From: Fidelibacterota bacterium
Lineage (GTDB): Bacteria; Fidelibacterota; Marinisomatia; Marinisomatales; JAADGP01
Assembly (NCBI GenBank): GCA_027021785.1
Contig: JALUTR010000211.1
Coordinates: 1-39,616, forward strand
Direction of reading: 5' to 3'
Length of the DNA: 39,616 nucleotides
The notes under the pieces were generated by a model, which did not search any database, was not told the origin of the DNA, and worked only from the letters and a program-made list of their open reading frames with translations. Below are positions 18,478-26,953 of this stretch, piece by piece (within the stretch, counting starts at the first letter, position 1; each line of letters starts with the position of its first letter). The translations under genes and the position numbers were made by a program.

Positions 18478-19206
18478 CTATGCTGAATGATTATCATTTG
18501 AAACTGTTTTTTGAAAAAAGTGACTCCCCGATTTCAATCGTGTAAAACCTATTTGTTTTAAATATCGACTTCCAATCGTCTCAACGTAAAGATAGCCCCC
18601 TTCCCGGAGATAATCAGTAATCGATTTCACAATTACCTTCCGGTATTCCTTATCGTAATAAAGCAACACGTTGGTGCATACTATTATGTCGTATTTTGCT
18701 CCAAATGATTTGCTGGTGATATCTTCGACACAAAAATTTATTCGCCGGGCCAGGGACGAATTAACGGCTATTGTTTTATCATCAATCAATTGGTAGAATT
18801 CATCATATTCCCGTAACTTTTTTAATTCACCCACTTTTATTTGGTATTCCCCTTTTATTCCCACATCAATTTGTTTGCGGTTAATGTCCGACGCCCGAAT
18901 CATGAAATTGGCTGCTATTCCTTTATTATTAAACCATCTCTGCGTGACCATCGCCAGGGAATAAGGTTCCCGGCCATCGGAACAACCGGCCGACCAAATC
19001 AGTAATTTTTTTCGGTTCGTCTCCTGCCTGAATAAAGCCGGCAGTACCAACTGCTCCAACTCCCGGAACAGGGTTAATTGCCTGAAAAAATCGGTCCTGG
19101 TTACCAACATACTGCTACTGAAAAAGCTCTCCAGATCGCTACTCGGTCCCAAGTCGGCCTCGTAAACATGCTTTGCTGTTGCTTTCGGTTTATCAATCAT
19201 TGCCAA
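18478..19206 (-). CDS. Short CheR-like methyltransferase lacking the CheR N-terminal helical domain
   Basis: 242 aa; VTRTDFFRQLTLFRELE, IWSAGCSDGREPYSLAM, DIIVCTNVLLYYD, GGYLYVETIGS. Confidence 0.85.
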   Translation of the reverse strand: MAMIDKPKATAKHVYEADLGPSSDLESFFSSSMLVTRTDFFRQLTLFRELEQLVLPALFRQETNRKKLLIWSAGCSDGREPYSLAMVTQRWFNNKGIAANFMIRASDINRKQIDVGIKGEYQIKVGELKKLREYDEFYQLIDDKTIAVNSSLARRINFCVEDITSKSFGAKYDIIVCTNVLLYYDKEYRKVIVKSITDYLREGGYLYVETIGSRYLKQIGFTRLKSGSHFFQKTVSNDNHSA

Positions 19207-19220
19207 TCAGATTGCCTTTT

Positions 19221-20144
19221 TCATAGCTGAATAATATTTACCATGTTTTTTATCCCTTCAAAGTAATCATTCATACCGGAAATCAACTCTTTGAACTCCA
19301 TTATCCGTAAATGCTCATATTTCGTCTGTAGTAATTTCCAGCCTTCGATCTCTTTGGATAACAGTTTATCGGTCTTTACGTCGAAATTCATTCCCTTAAG
19401 ATGTGTTATCGTATCAACGAGCTGAATCAATGCCGTGGATTCCGAATGTTCACTGTCTACGATTTGTAGGGGAGTATGGTGGTAACCGATTGTATATTGA
19501 ATCGCTTCCGGGAGTTTCCACTTTTCAGCAATCCATTTCCCGGCATCCATATGGGTAATTCCGAATATTTCCAATTCGGCTTTGATCGAATCACATTTTT
19601 CCCTTTTGGCAAAATCCAGGGACTCTTCATATAAAGAGGGGTTAATCCGGTACAATACTAATTTCCCAACATCATGCAACAGTCCCAGGGAATAGGGACT
19701 GCTCAGAATTCCAAGTCTTAATTCCCCATTGAGTATTTCGGCAATGTGCCCGCAGGCGGCGCAATGTTCCCAAAATCGGCGCCAATAGAACTGTTTTGAT
19801 TCTTCCCCCTGCATGAATGCCCTGATAACCGAAAACCCGATTGCCAAATTACCCAATTCCCTCATTCCGATTACAACAATCGCCTGCCTGAGCGAATCGA
19901 CTTTTTCACCAATTCCGTAATAAGCCGAATTTGCAATCTTTAATAACTTCATTGTGAGCGACGGGTCCTTATCAATAATAGGAACCATCTGACTGGCCGA
20001 TAGTCTGTCTTCCCGCGTGAGTTTCATAACTTCCGTAGCGATTTCCGGTAAGGTAGGAAGCCCGGATAACGAATAAATCTGATCGCGGTAAGATGACGGA
20101 CTACGTTTGGTGGATGAATAATAATTTTGTTCAATCAGAACCAT
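19221..20144 (-). CDS. HDOD domain protein (copy B, paralogue of 16241..17161)
   Basis: 307 aa; YRDQIYSLSGLPTLPEIATEVMKLTREDRLSASQMVPIIDKDPSLTMKLLKIANSAYYG, SSPYSLGLLHDVGKLVLYRI shared with copy A. Confidence 0.92.
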   Translation of the reverse strand: MVLIEQNYYSSTKRSPSSYRDQIYSLSGLPTLPEIATEVMKLTREDRLSASQMVPIIDKDPSLTMKLLKIANSAYYGIGEKVDSLRQAIVVIGMRELGNLAIGFSVIRAFMQGEESKQFYWRRFWEHCAACGHIAEILNGELRLGILSSPYSLGLLHDVGKLVLYRINPSLYEESLDFAKREKCDSIKAELEIFGITHMDAGKWIAEKWKLPEAIQYTIGYHHTPLQIVDSEHSESTALIQLVDTITHLKGMNFDVKTDKLLSKEIEGWKLLQTKYEHLRIMEFKELISGMNDYFEGIKNMVNIIQL

Positions 20145-20206
20145 TACCTTGCTCTTTCTTCGCTGAATTTCCCATACTCAATTTGAATTCGGACAAAATC
20201 GATTCC

Positions 20207-21028
20207 CTATATTGGTTTAATCGTTAAATCGTTCAATGAAATCTGGTTAATCTTCTCTGCGATCTGTTGGAGTGTTTTTATCTTCACCGTCGGAACGGTT
20301 TTAATCGCCGCATTTGGCATTTCCTTAAACAATGCCGTGGAGGGTTGTTGCACCCACACTTCTCCGCGATTCAGGAAAATCGTTTTCGTGCCCTCGGCTC
20401 CATCATTAAGCATTCCGGAAAGGATAACCCCGATTACATTCTCACGAAAACGGGCTCCCGCCGCGGCGAAGGCCTTATCAATATCCGGTCTGAAACGCTG
20501 TTTGTAGTTAACCGGCTTCACTACAAAGGATTTCGTTTGTCTGCTGAATCCCGTTTCCATCTCACCCGGCAGGAAATACAACCTTGATCCACGAATAGGC
20601 TCGCCATCTTTTACAGGAATAATCCGCTGAAAGGTGGAATTCGCAAGATCCAGCTTGGTTAAAAATTTGAATCCGGGATTATGATGCATGACAATAATGA
20701 TCGGTATATGTGGAACAATTAAATGTTTGAACAGACTCCGGAGAGCCACATTTCCCCCGGCCGAGCATCCCAGTAAAACCAATTTTGACCATGATATATG
20801 GAACCGCTTTCTGTCCAAGAAATCGAAAACACGCTCCAATACCGGATCCCCACTTCGTGAGAATACAGATGATGGTTTTGGATGGACCCTGGCCTTTTGT
20901 ATCGTATCGGCAATATCCAGGATAAGATTCCGATCCAGGGAGGATGAATTCTGAATGGTAATTCTCGCAAAGCCGCTGATTAACGGATCCTGGAATTGGG
21001 TAAACATTACATGTCTGTTGAAAGTCAT
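20207..21028 (-). CDS. Stand-alone CheB-type methylesterase domain protein (no REC)
   Basis: 273 aa; VLLGCSAGGNVALRSLF, IVMHHNPGF, GVILSGMLNDGAEG retain Ser/His/Asp; N-terminus lacks a receiver domain. Confidence 0.82.
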   Translation of the reverse strand: MTFNRHVMFTQFQDPLISGFARITIQNSSSLDRNLILDIADTIQKARVHPKPSSVFSRSGDPVLERVFDFLDRKRFHISWSKLVLLGCSAGGNVALRSLFKHLIVPHIPIIIVMHHNPGFKFLTKLDLANSTFQRIIPVKDGEPIRGSRLYFLPGEMETGFSRQTKSFVVKPVNYKQRFRPDIDKAFAAAGARFRENVIGVILSGMLNDGAEGTKTIFLNRGEVWVQQPSTALFKEMPNAAIKTVPTVKIKTLQQIAEKINQISLNDLTIKPI

Positions 21029-21055
21029 TCATCATCTATTTTTTTGGCTATAGGA

Positions 21056-21244
21056 TTAACCTTTGAACCCTGTTTCACCATCCATCAAATACCTTTCTAT
21101 TGAACCCCGTAGAATTCTCCACCCGCGTCCAACTTTCACCGCATGCAGTTCACCGGATTTCACCAAATTATAAAGAGTCTTTTTACTGACTTTCAGTATC
21201 GCCGTGGCTTCGTCAACAGTTAGAACATCGTCCTTTGTAAGCAT
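21056..21244 (-). CDS. Excisionase/BldC-like helix-turn-helix DNA-binding protein
   Basis: 62 aa; LTVDEATAILKVSKKTLYNLVKSGELHAVKVGRGWRILRGSIERYL. Confidence 0.85.
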   Translation of the reverse strand: MLTKDDVLTVDEATAILKVSKKTLYNLVKSGELHAVKVGRGWRILRGSIERYLMDGETGFKG

Positions 21245-21269
21245 AATCCGACTTTATTATTTATTTATT

Positions 21270-21289
21270 TCACCGATCCGTATCGGTGA
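21270..21289. promoter_or_regulatory. 8-bp perfect inverted repeat (tcaccgat-ccgt-atcggtga) just upstream of the HTH gene
   Basis: Direct reading; 26 bp before the start codon at 21244. Candidate operator or leader hairpin. Confidence 0.45.
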
Positions 21290-21413
21290 TGAATCAATGT
21301 TGGTTGGTTTTGATACAAACACTTCTCTGCATTTCCTCCCGGGAGCGTAAATAACCATTTATTATTACGAGCCCCCAGGCTGCACTGTCATTCTTACAGC
21401 ATAAACTTCAATT

Positions 21414-21422
21414 ATTATACCA
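21414..21422 (-). promoter_or_regulatory. Candidate extended -10 promoter (TGGTATAAT) for the HTH/chemosensory operon
   Basis: Minus strand reads TTCGATTGTGGTATAATAATTG; no convincing -35. Confidence 0.4.
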
Positions 21423-21546
21423 CAATCGAATAAAGATAATGAATTATATCCGAAATACGGCCTTCACGTCGATGTGTTGGATATAATCGAGGTACGGATA
21501 AATAACGTTAATGGAAATTAAGAGAGGTTAGGGGAGGAATATTTTT

Positions 21547-21637
21547 CCTGTTTCGGAACGTAATTTCCTCTCAAACAGGTTCCGAATTGTTATTAATCTG
21601 CGTCGGTCAGCAATACCGATAGATTAAACGACCGCAG
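21547..21637. other. Structured intergenic segment with alternative hairpins
   Basis: cctgttt/aaacagg (21547-21553/21573-21579), ttcggaac/gttccgaa (21552-21559/21579-21586), ctgcg/cgcag (21598-21602/21633-21637); the first two overlap and cannot co-form. Confidence 0.35.
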
Positions 21638-21689
21638 AAAAAATATAGTAATTCCGGGCTCCGGATATGTTTGTTACGATTTTTGACTC

Positions 21690-22127
21690 TCAACCTTCCG
21701 GCAGTTTCACGGTATTCAACCAAAAGTTCTCAATGGAATCCACGACATCTATAAATTGATCAAAATCGATCGGCTTAAGAATATAACAATTACCGTGAAG
21801 GTCATAGACATTCCTGATATCGTCTTCGGCCTGGGAAGTGGTAAGAACTATTACCGGGATTCGTTTTAAATTACGATGTTTCTTAATTTCCTCGAGTACT
21901 TCCCGGCCGTTTCTCCGCGGCAAATTCAGATCAAGAATAATAAGATCCGGGCGCGGGGCATTATTATATTCATCAAGTTTATAAAGAAATGTCAAGGCTT
22001 CATCCCCGTCCTTCACAACACTCAGATTGGGTTTTATTTTTCCTACTTTAAATGCTTCCAAAGTTAATCGCACATCTCCCGGATTGTCTTCCACAAGTAA
22101 GATATGCACCGGTTTATTGTTAGTCAT
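21690..22127 (-). CDS. Rcp1-type response regulator
   Basis: 145 aa; HILLVEDNPGDVRLTLEAFK...LIILDLNLPRRNGREVLEEIKKHRNLKRIPVIVLTTSQAEDDI...YILKP. Confidence 0.93.
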   Translation of the reverse strand: MTNNKPVHILLVEDNPGDVRLTLEAFKVGKIKPNLSVVKDGDEALTFLYKLDEYNNAPRPDLIILDLNLPRRNGREVLEEIKKHRNLKRIPVIVLTTSQAEDDIRNVYDLHGNCYILKPIDFDQFIDVVDSIENFWLNTVKLPEG

Positions 22128-22246
22128 TGCTTCGTAATTCTCTCTTTTATTCCACTATTCAAAAGTTGCTGACATCCCGTACTCATATACCTGACGATTA
22201 TCAGGCCCGGTCGGATTTTTCATATCAATCCAAAGCATCTTATCAT

Positions 22247-25200
22247 CTAAAGATTTTTCTTATCCAATGGCGGTAAGGTAAAATAGAATGTTGTCCCCTT
22301 TCCCACCTCTGATTCCAACCATATTTTACCCCCATGGCGTTCCACAATTTTCTTGCAGACAGCCAGACCGATCCCCGTTCCCGGGTATTCATTACGTGTA
22401 TGTAAACGTTGAAATATCACGAATATACGATCTTTATACTGGGATTCGATTCCGATTCCATTATCTTTTACTGAAACAACCCATTGCTCATTTTCAAGCT
22501 TGGCGCTGATATGGATTTTAGGGTTTTCCTTACTTCTGAACTTAATGGCGTTCCCAATTAAATTCTGGAATAACTGCCCTAATTGGATTTCATCCGCGTA
22601 TACCGTAGGCAACGAATCGTATATAACTTCCGCATTATTCTCTTCAATCGAAACTTTCAGATCTTGGAGTGTTTTCTTTAATACAACATTACAATCCGTA
22701 GCCTCAAATGGTTTGCCACGTGTACCGATTCTCGAAAAAGTCAATAAATCGTTGATCAAAATCTGCATCCGTTTGACACCCTCAACGGCGTACCTTATAA
22801 ACTCATCGGCTTCCGAATCGAGTTTTCCTTTATACCGCCTTGCCAATAACTGCGTATAACTGCCTACCATCCGCAGCGGTTCCTGCAGATCATGAGAGGA
22901 CACGTATGCAAATTGTTCCAATTCCCTGTTTGATTTTGCGAGTTCCTCAACAGTTTTTCTCAATGTTTCTTCGGCTCGTCTTCGTTCCACGGCCTCCAAG
23001 GCCAATGAAACCGTCGAAGCAACCGCGGCGGCAAAGTCCTGCTCCTCCAATGTCCATTGCCGGAAAGTCCCCACGTGCCCATGACAAACGATACCCACGA
23101 CCTCCCCGTGCAACCAGACAGGAACATCCATTACGGAATTAATCCCAAACTCCTTGAAATAAACCTCGGACAGTTCCTTGGTCCGGGAATCGGTATGTAC
23201 ATCATATACTGCCATGATCCGACTCTCCATTAAAGCTCTAAAGTACCCGGGGTATTGCTTTACATCGAGCTTAGCTCCTCTCTCATGCTTTCCCAGGTCT
23301 ACCCTAAATAGATCCTGACAAATAAACTCCGTTCGATCTTCATTGAAAAGCCAGATACTGACTCGTTCCACATTCAATGTCCGGCCATCGACCTCGGTCA
23401 CTTTCTTTAACAATAAATTAAGGTTGGAAATATCAAGTTTTGACAATTCCAAAAGGGCTTCTGTCCGTACAAGATGTTGCCGTTGTTCCTCTTCGATTCT
23501 CTTCTTCTCCGAAACATCCCTCAGAGACGTAATGATCGCCTTTTCTCCATTGTATACGGTCATTGCCAATGTCATTTCCGCCGGGAATGATTCCCCATTC
23601 TTCCTTCGATACCATATCTCGAATTTTTCGGAACCTTCCCGGTGTATCCGGCTGATATAATTCTCAAAATCCGTAATTGTGTTTTTACTTGAATCCATTA
23701 ATCGCACCAACGGCTGGTTGATCAGGTCAGGCTGTTTATAACCGAATATCTCAACCAATGCCGGATTTACATCCACGATTTTCCCTTCTTTATCGAGAAT
23801 TATTATCGCATCCGCGGTGCTGTTAAACAACTTTCGATAGTTTTCCTCGGATCTCCTGATCCGATTAAACATCTCGGCATTTTTCAGCGCATTGGATATT
23901 TGCGCGGAAAAAACCGGAAGGGCGGGCAGAAAAGGCTTTATTGAATCCCTGGATAACAGGATAATCGTACCGATAATCCTGTTATCCAATATAATCGGTG
24001 TATAAACCGACTGATCGACATTGATAATGCTGATAATCCTTGTTGCAGCCGGTTTTGCTATTTTCGGAATAAAATAACCGACGGACTTGATAGGGTCGTC
24101 CAACGCCAATATGGGCACTTCCTTTTCAATCATTTCTTTTAATTGAGGAACACGATCAACCTCAATGATAAAACTGTCTTTCCTGATTCCGGTGAGACTT
24201 TCCAGGATTTGCAATAATTTTTGCGAAAACGAAAAATGCTCGATCCAGGCTATTTTCTGATCTTCGGAGAAACGAAGAACGATATTCTGCAACCCCAGCT
24301 TCTCCAGCTCCTCCGTCATTGTCAGATAAATCTCATCGGGGGAAAGTAGTGTTTGCACTTTCGTCGCAACCGCACTGATCGAGGACAGGATATCGGAAGT
24401 TCTTTTCTGAGTGGTAATATCGATAAAAGAGACCACGCATTTTTCGGTTCTTGGCAGCATTGTCAGGAAGATTAAAACATCCTTTAATTTCCCCTCCAGG
24501 TTTCTCAGCTTGGTTTCGTATTTGAAGGGTGAATGTTCGGGCAGTTTTCGCTGGAGTTGATAATATTCTTTCATCATTTCCAGGTCTTCACGGTTCGCAA
24601 AATCCGTCCATTTCAGCATTCCGCCGCTTCCACTCGTCGGATGTCCCACGAGCTTTTCGAATTCCGTATTGGCCATCGAAACAGTCATATCCTCTTCTAT
24701 AATGGCTATGGCTGTCCCCGTTGACTCAAAGGTGGTTCGATATTGCTCCTCACTCTCTTTAAGTTCCTCTACTTTCTGATGCAGACTGGCGTATAAATTT
24801 TCAATTTTTTCCATTGATTCCATCAACGCCTTATTCCTCTCCTGCTCGAAGAGGATACTGGAATTTTTACCGAACAAATTTTTATAATCGATACTGCGAC
24901 CGATGAAATATCCCAAAAGGGGAATGGCTATCCCAATCATTACTTTTATCGCCAACGGAATCGATACATTAAGAAATACCAGGTGAATAATCAGAAGGAC
25001 AAAAAAGCCGCAGACAATACCAACTATACCAAAAGATCTCCCCGGTTTATTACCCCACACCAATTCGTAAATACAGGATTCCGCCCCGTCGGCAGCACAT
25101 TGTATTTCCTTTATATCGGCAAGCGGCAAACCCCATAAAGTAGGAACCGAACATAAATGGCCCTGCATATTCAGGCAATTGTTCCTGTTTTGTTTGTATC

Positions 25201-25651
25201 CTTCTTTAATAAACCGTGCTTCAATCTTGATCCTGTTTTTTCCCAGTTCAATAATATCGTATCGACCAATTTTATTGAACTTGGGAGCTGTGCTGACGAT
25301 TAATTTATAGGCTGAACCGATCGTACCGAAAGACACATAAATAGTTCGTAATATTTTCCACAACCCCTTTTGGCTTGCATTGGTTCCCGCTTTAAAAGGA
25401 GCCCTGGGATCATTCGTATATTTCACCAGTTCCTCGAGAAGATGAACCATGTAGTCGTAACTTATCCAATTATCCTCATCTTCAAGATATTCCAGTTGCA
25501 TCCCTGTATTCAGAATGAAATTTTCAAGTTCGTTACCCCCATATTTTTCTTTAAAATACGAAAGCAGGGAACCAACTACGCGGCAGTTGAGCTCCATTTT
25601 CATCTTATCCGGGGAGATTACAGACATTTCCCATTTATCAGATCGCCGCAT
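22247..25651 (-). CDS. Membrane sensor histidine kinase: Cys-containing N-terminal sensor, 2 TM, PAS, GAF-like, PAS, GAF, HisKA-HATPase
   Basis: 1134 aa; N-term CLNMQGHLCSVPTLWGLP...CAADGAESCIYELVW, TM IVCGFFVLLIIHLVFL and IGIAIPLLGYFIG, AYVSSHDLQEPLRMVGSYTQLLARRY, DNGIGI, GTGIGLAVCKKIVERHGG. Confidence 0.92.
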   Translation of the reverse strand: MRRSDKWEMSVISPDKMKMELNCRVVGSLLSYFKEKYGGNELENFILNTGMQLEYLEDEDNWISYDYMVHLLEELVKYTNDPRAPFKAGTNASQKGLWKILRTIYVSFGTIGSAYKLIVSTAPKFNKIGRYDIIELGKNRIKIEARFIKEGYKQNRNNCLNMQGHLCSVPTLWGLPLADIKEIQCAADGAESCIYELVWGNKPGRSFGIVGIVCGFFVLLIIHLVFLNVSIPLAIKVMIGIAIPLLGYFIGRSIDYKNLFGKNSSILFEQERNKALMESMEKIENLYASLHQKVEELKESEEQYRTTFESTGTAIAIIEEDMTVSMANTEFEKLVGHPTSGSGGMLKWTDFANREDLEMMKEYYQLQRKLPEHSPFKYETKLRNLEGKLKDVLIFLTMLPRTEKCVVSFIDITTQKRTSDILSSISAVATKVQTLLSPDEIYLTMTEELEKLGLQNIVLRFSEDQKIAWIEHFSFSQKLLQILESLTGIRKDSFIIEVDRVPQLKEMIEKEVPILALDDPIKSVGYFIPKIAKPAATRIISIINVDQSVYTPIILDNRIIGTIILLSRDSIKPFLPALPVFSAQISNALKNAEMFNRIRRSEENYRKLFNSTADAIIILDKEGKIVDVNPALVEIFGYKQPDLINQPLVRLMDSSKNTITDFENYISRIHREGSEKFEIWYRRKNGESFPAEMTLAMTVYNGEKAIITSLRDVSEKKRIEEEQRQHLVRTEALLELSKLDISNLNLLLKKVTEVDGRTLNVERVSIWLFNEDRTEFICQDLFRVDLGKHERGAKLDVKQYPGYFRALMESRIMAVYDVHTDSRTKELSEVYFKEFGINSVMDVPVWLHGEVVGIVCHGHVGTFRQWTLEEQDFAAAVASTVSLALEAVERRRAEETLRKTVEELAKSNRELEQFAYVSSHDLQEPLRMVGSYTQLLARRYKGKLDSEADEFIRYAVEGVKRMQILINDLLTFSRIGTRGKPFEATDCNVVLKKTLQDLKVSIEENNAEVIYDSLPTVYADEIQLGQLFQNLIGNAIKFRSKENPKIHISAKLENEQWVVSVKDNGIGIESQYKDRIFVIFQRLHTRNEYPGTGIGLAVCKKIVERHGGKIWLESEVGKGTTFYFTLPPLDKKNL

Positions 25652-25745
25652 TTATTTTACTGTCACCAGTCCTTCCCTTATTATTTCGGTTGAATTTTGT
25701 TTCGATAATTCCCGGCCCCGCCGATTATACGTTCTTCAAACATTT

Positions 25746-26900
25746 CTACCGGCCCATCCGCTTTCTTGCTTCTTCATTAAAATGATGTATCTTTTCCGCT
25801 ATCTCTATTTTCGGCGTCATGAGTTTAAATGCCTTGGCAAACACGGGGCTCAATATACGATTCCGATGTTTCATATACATGTACAAGGGCACGAGATGGG
25901 CGCCAAGGTCCAGTTTGTTATGATAAGTTGTGATCCCATATTCAACATTATCCAATTTTTCGTCGATACCTAATTTTACCGCCTGATAATATATATTAAA
26001 GTATATTTTATATTTCTCATTCAACTCATAATCTATACCCAAATACAACGGCCTCAGCGTTTTATCATCGATCAGAAATAACCCGAAACCGATAACGGCA
26101 TCGTCTTTTTTAATCAGCACTGCTTTGGAACGATTCCCCAGGCAGATATCCATATTCCGAAAATATTCCACGGTGAGAATTTCCCGACGATATTCCGTTG
26201 CTTTGTCGTAAACATTTTGCCATAGTCTGACAAAATCCTCGGCATATTCGGCAAATTCCCCGGTTACCTGGACCGATATCTCTTCACAGGAAAGCATGTC
26301 AATTCTTTTAGTGAACTCCCTTCTATACAAGGCTTTAAAACTTTTTAAATAATCCTCAAACGATTCCCAATAAATTGGTAACATCGTGTCGGGTAGATTC
26401 TCAACCTTGCTATATCCCGCGTCCTCAAGACAACCGAACAGTTTCAGCTCTTCATCAACAAAATCTCTCAATAATATTAATCCACATTGTTGAGTTTCGG
26501 CGATTTCTTCCATTTTCGCGGCAAATTTTATTATGACTTCCTTTCGGTCGATGTCGTCACGAAATGAATACGTGTTACCAAGAGCCACCGGCGTGCCGCA
26601 TTCGAAAAGTTTAAGAATCAGAAAACCGGGGAAAACGTTCCGTATTGAATCTATAATTTTTTTGGAAATACCCTGTGCGAAGATCGCCAGATCGAAACCT
26701 ATTGAATATGTGCATGTGTGGGCAACGATTTCATTATTCAAATAGGCCACCAGATAAAAATAATCGCAATCATTTATATTTGAACGCTCAATAGCCTTCA
26801 GGTACTGATGACTACAAATAATCTGATCTTCCCCGACAATTGCATTCCAATCTTTCTCCTCCACATCCGTAACACTTTTGAAAACCTTTATTTCCATCAT
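25746..26900 (-). CDS. GNAT/FemAB-like N-acyltransferase family protein
   Basis: 384 aa; DYLKSFKALYRREFTKRI, AVIGFGLFLIDDKTLRPLYLGIDYELNEKYKIYFNIYYQAVKLGID, GAHLVPLYMYMKHRNRI; GGAGA ribosome-binding site. Confidence 0.75.
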   Translation of the reverse strand: MMEIKVFKSVTDVEEKDWNAIVGEDQIICSHQYLKAIERSNINDCDYFYLVAYLNNEIVAHTCTYSIGFDLAIFAQGISKKIIDSIRNVFPGFLILKLFECGTPVALGNTYSFRDDIDRKEVIIKFAAKMEEIAETQQCGLILLRDFVDEELKLFGCLEDAGYSKVENLPDTMLPIYWESFEDYLKSFKALYRREFTKRIDMLSCEEISVQVTGEFAEYAEDFVRLWQNVYDKATEYRREILTVEYFRNMDICLGNRSKAVLIKKDDAVIGFGLFLIDDKTLRPLYLGIDYELNEKYKIYFNIYYQAVKLGIDEKLDNVEYGITTYHNKLDLGAHLVPLYMYMKHRNRILSPVFAKAFKLMTPKIEIAEKIHHFNEEARKRMGR

Positions 26901-26953
26901 CTCTATATCTCCGTTAAATACTCCAATAATATCTTTCTCTCGTTATCGGTTGG

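Noticed and set aside
20679-21035. 118-aa minus-strand ORF overlapping the CheB-like gene
   Set aside because: Alternative frame of the CheB-domain gene, which has clear catalytic motifs.
21056-21244. Phage or integrative element marked by the excisionase-like gene
   Set aside because: No integrase, att-like repeats or phage genes in the window; this HTH family is often an ordinary transcription factor.
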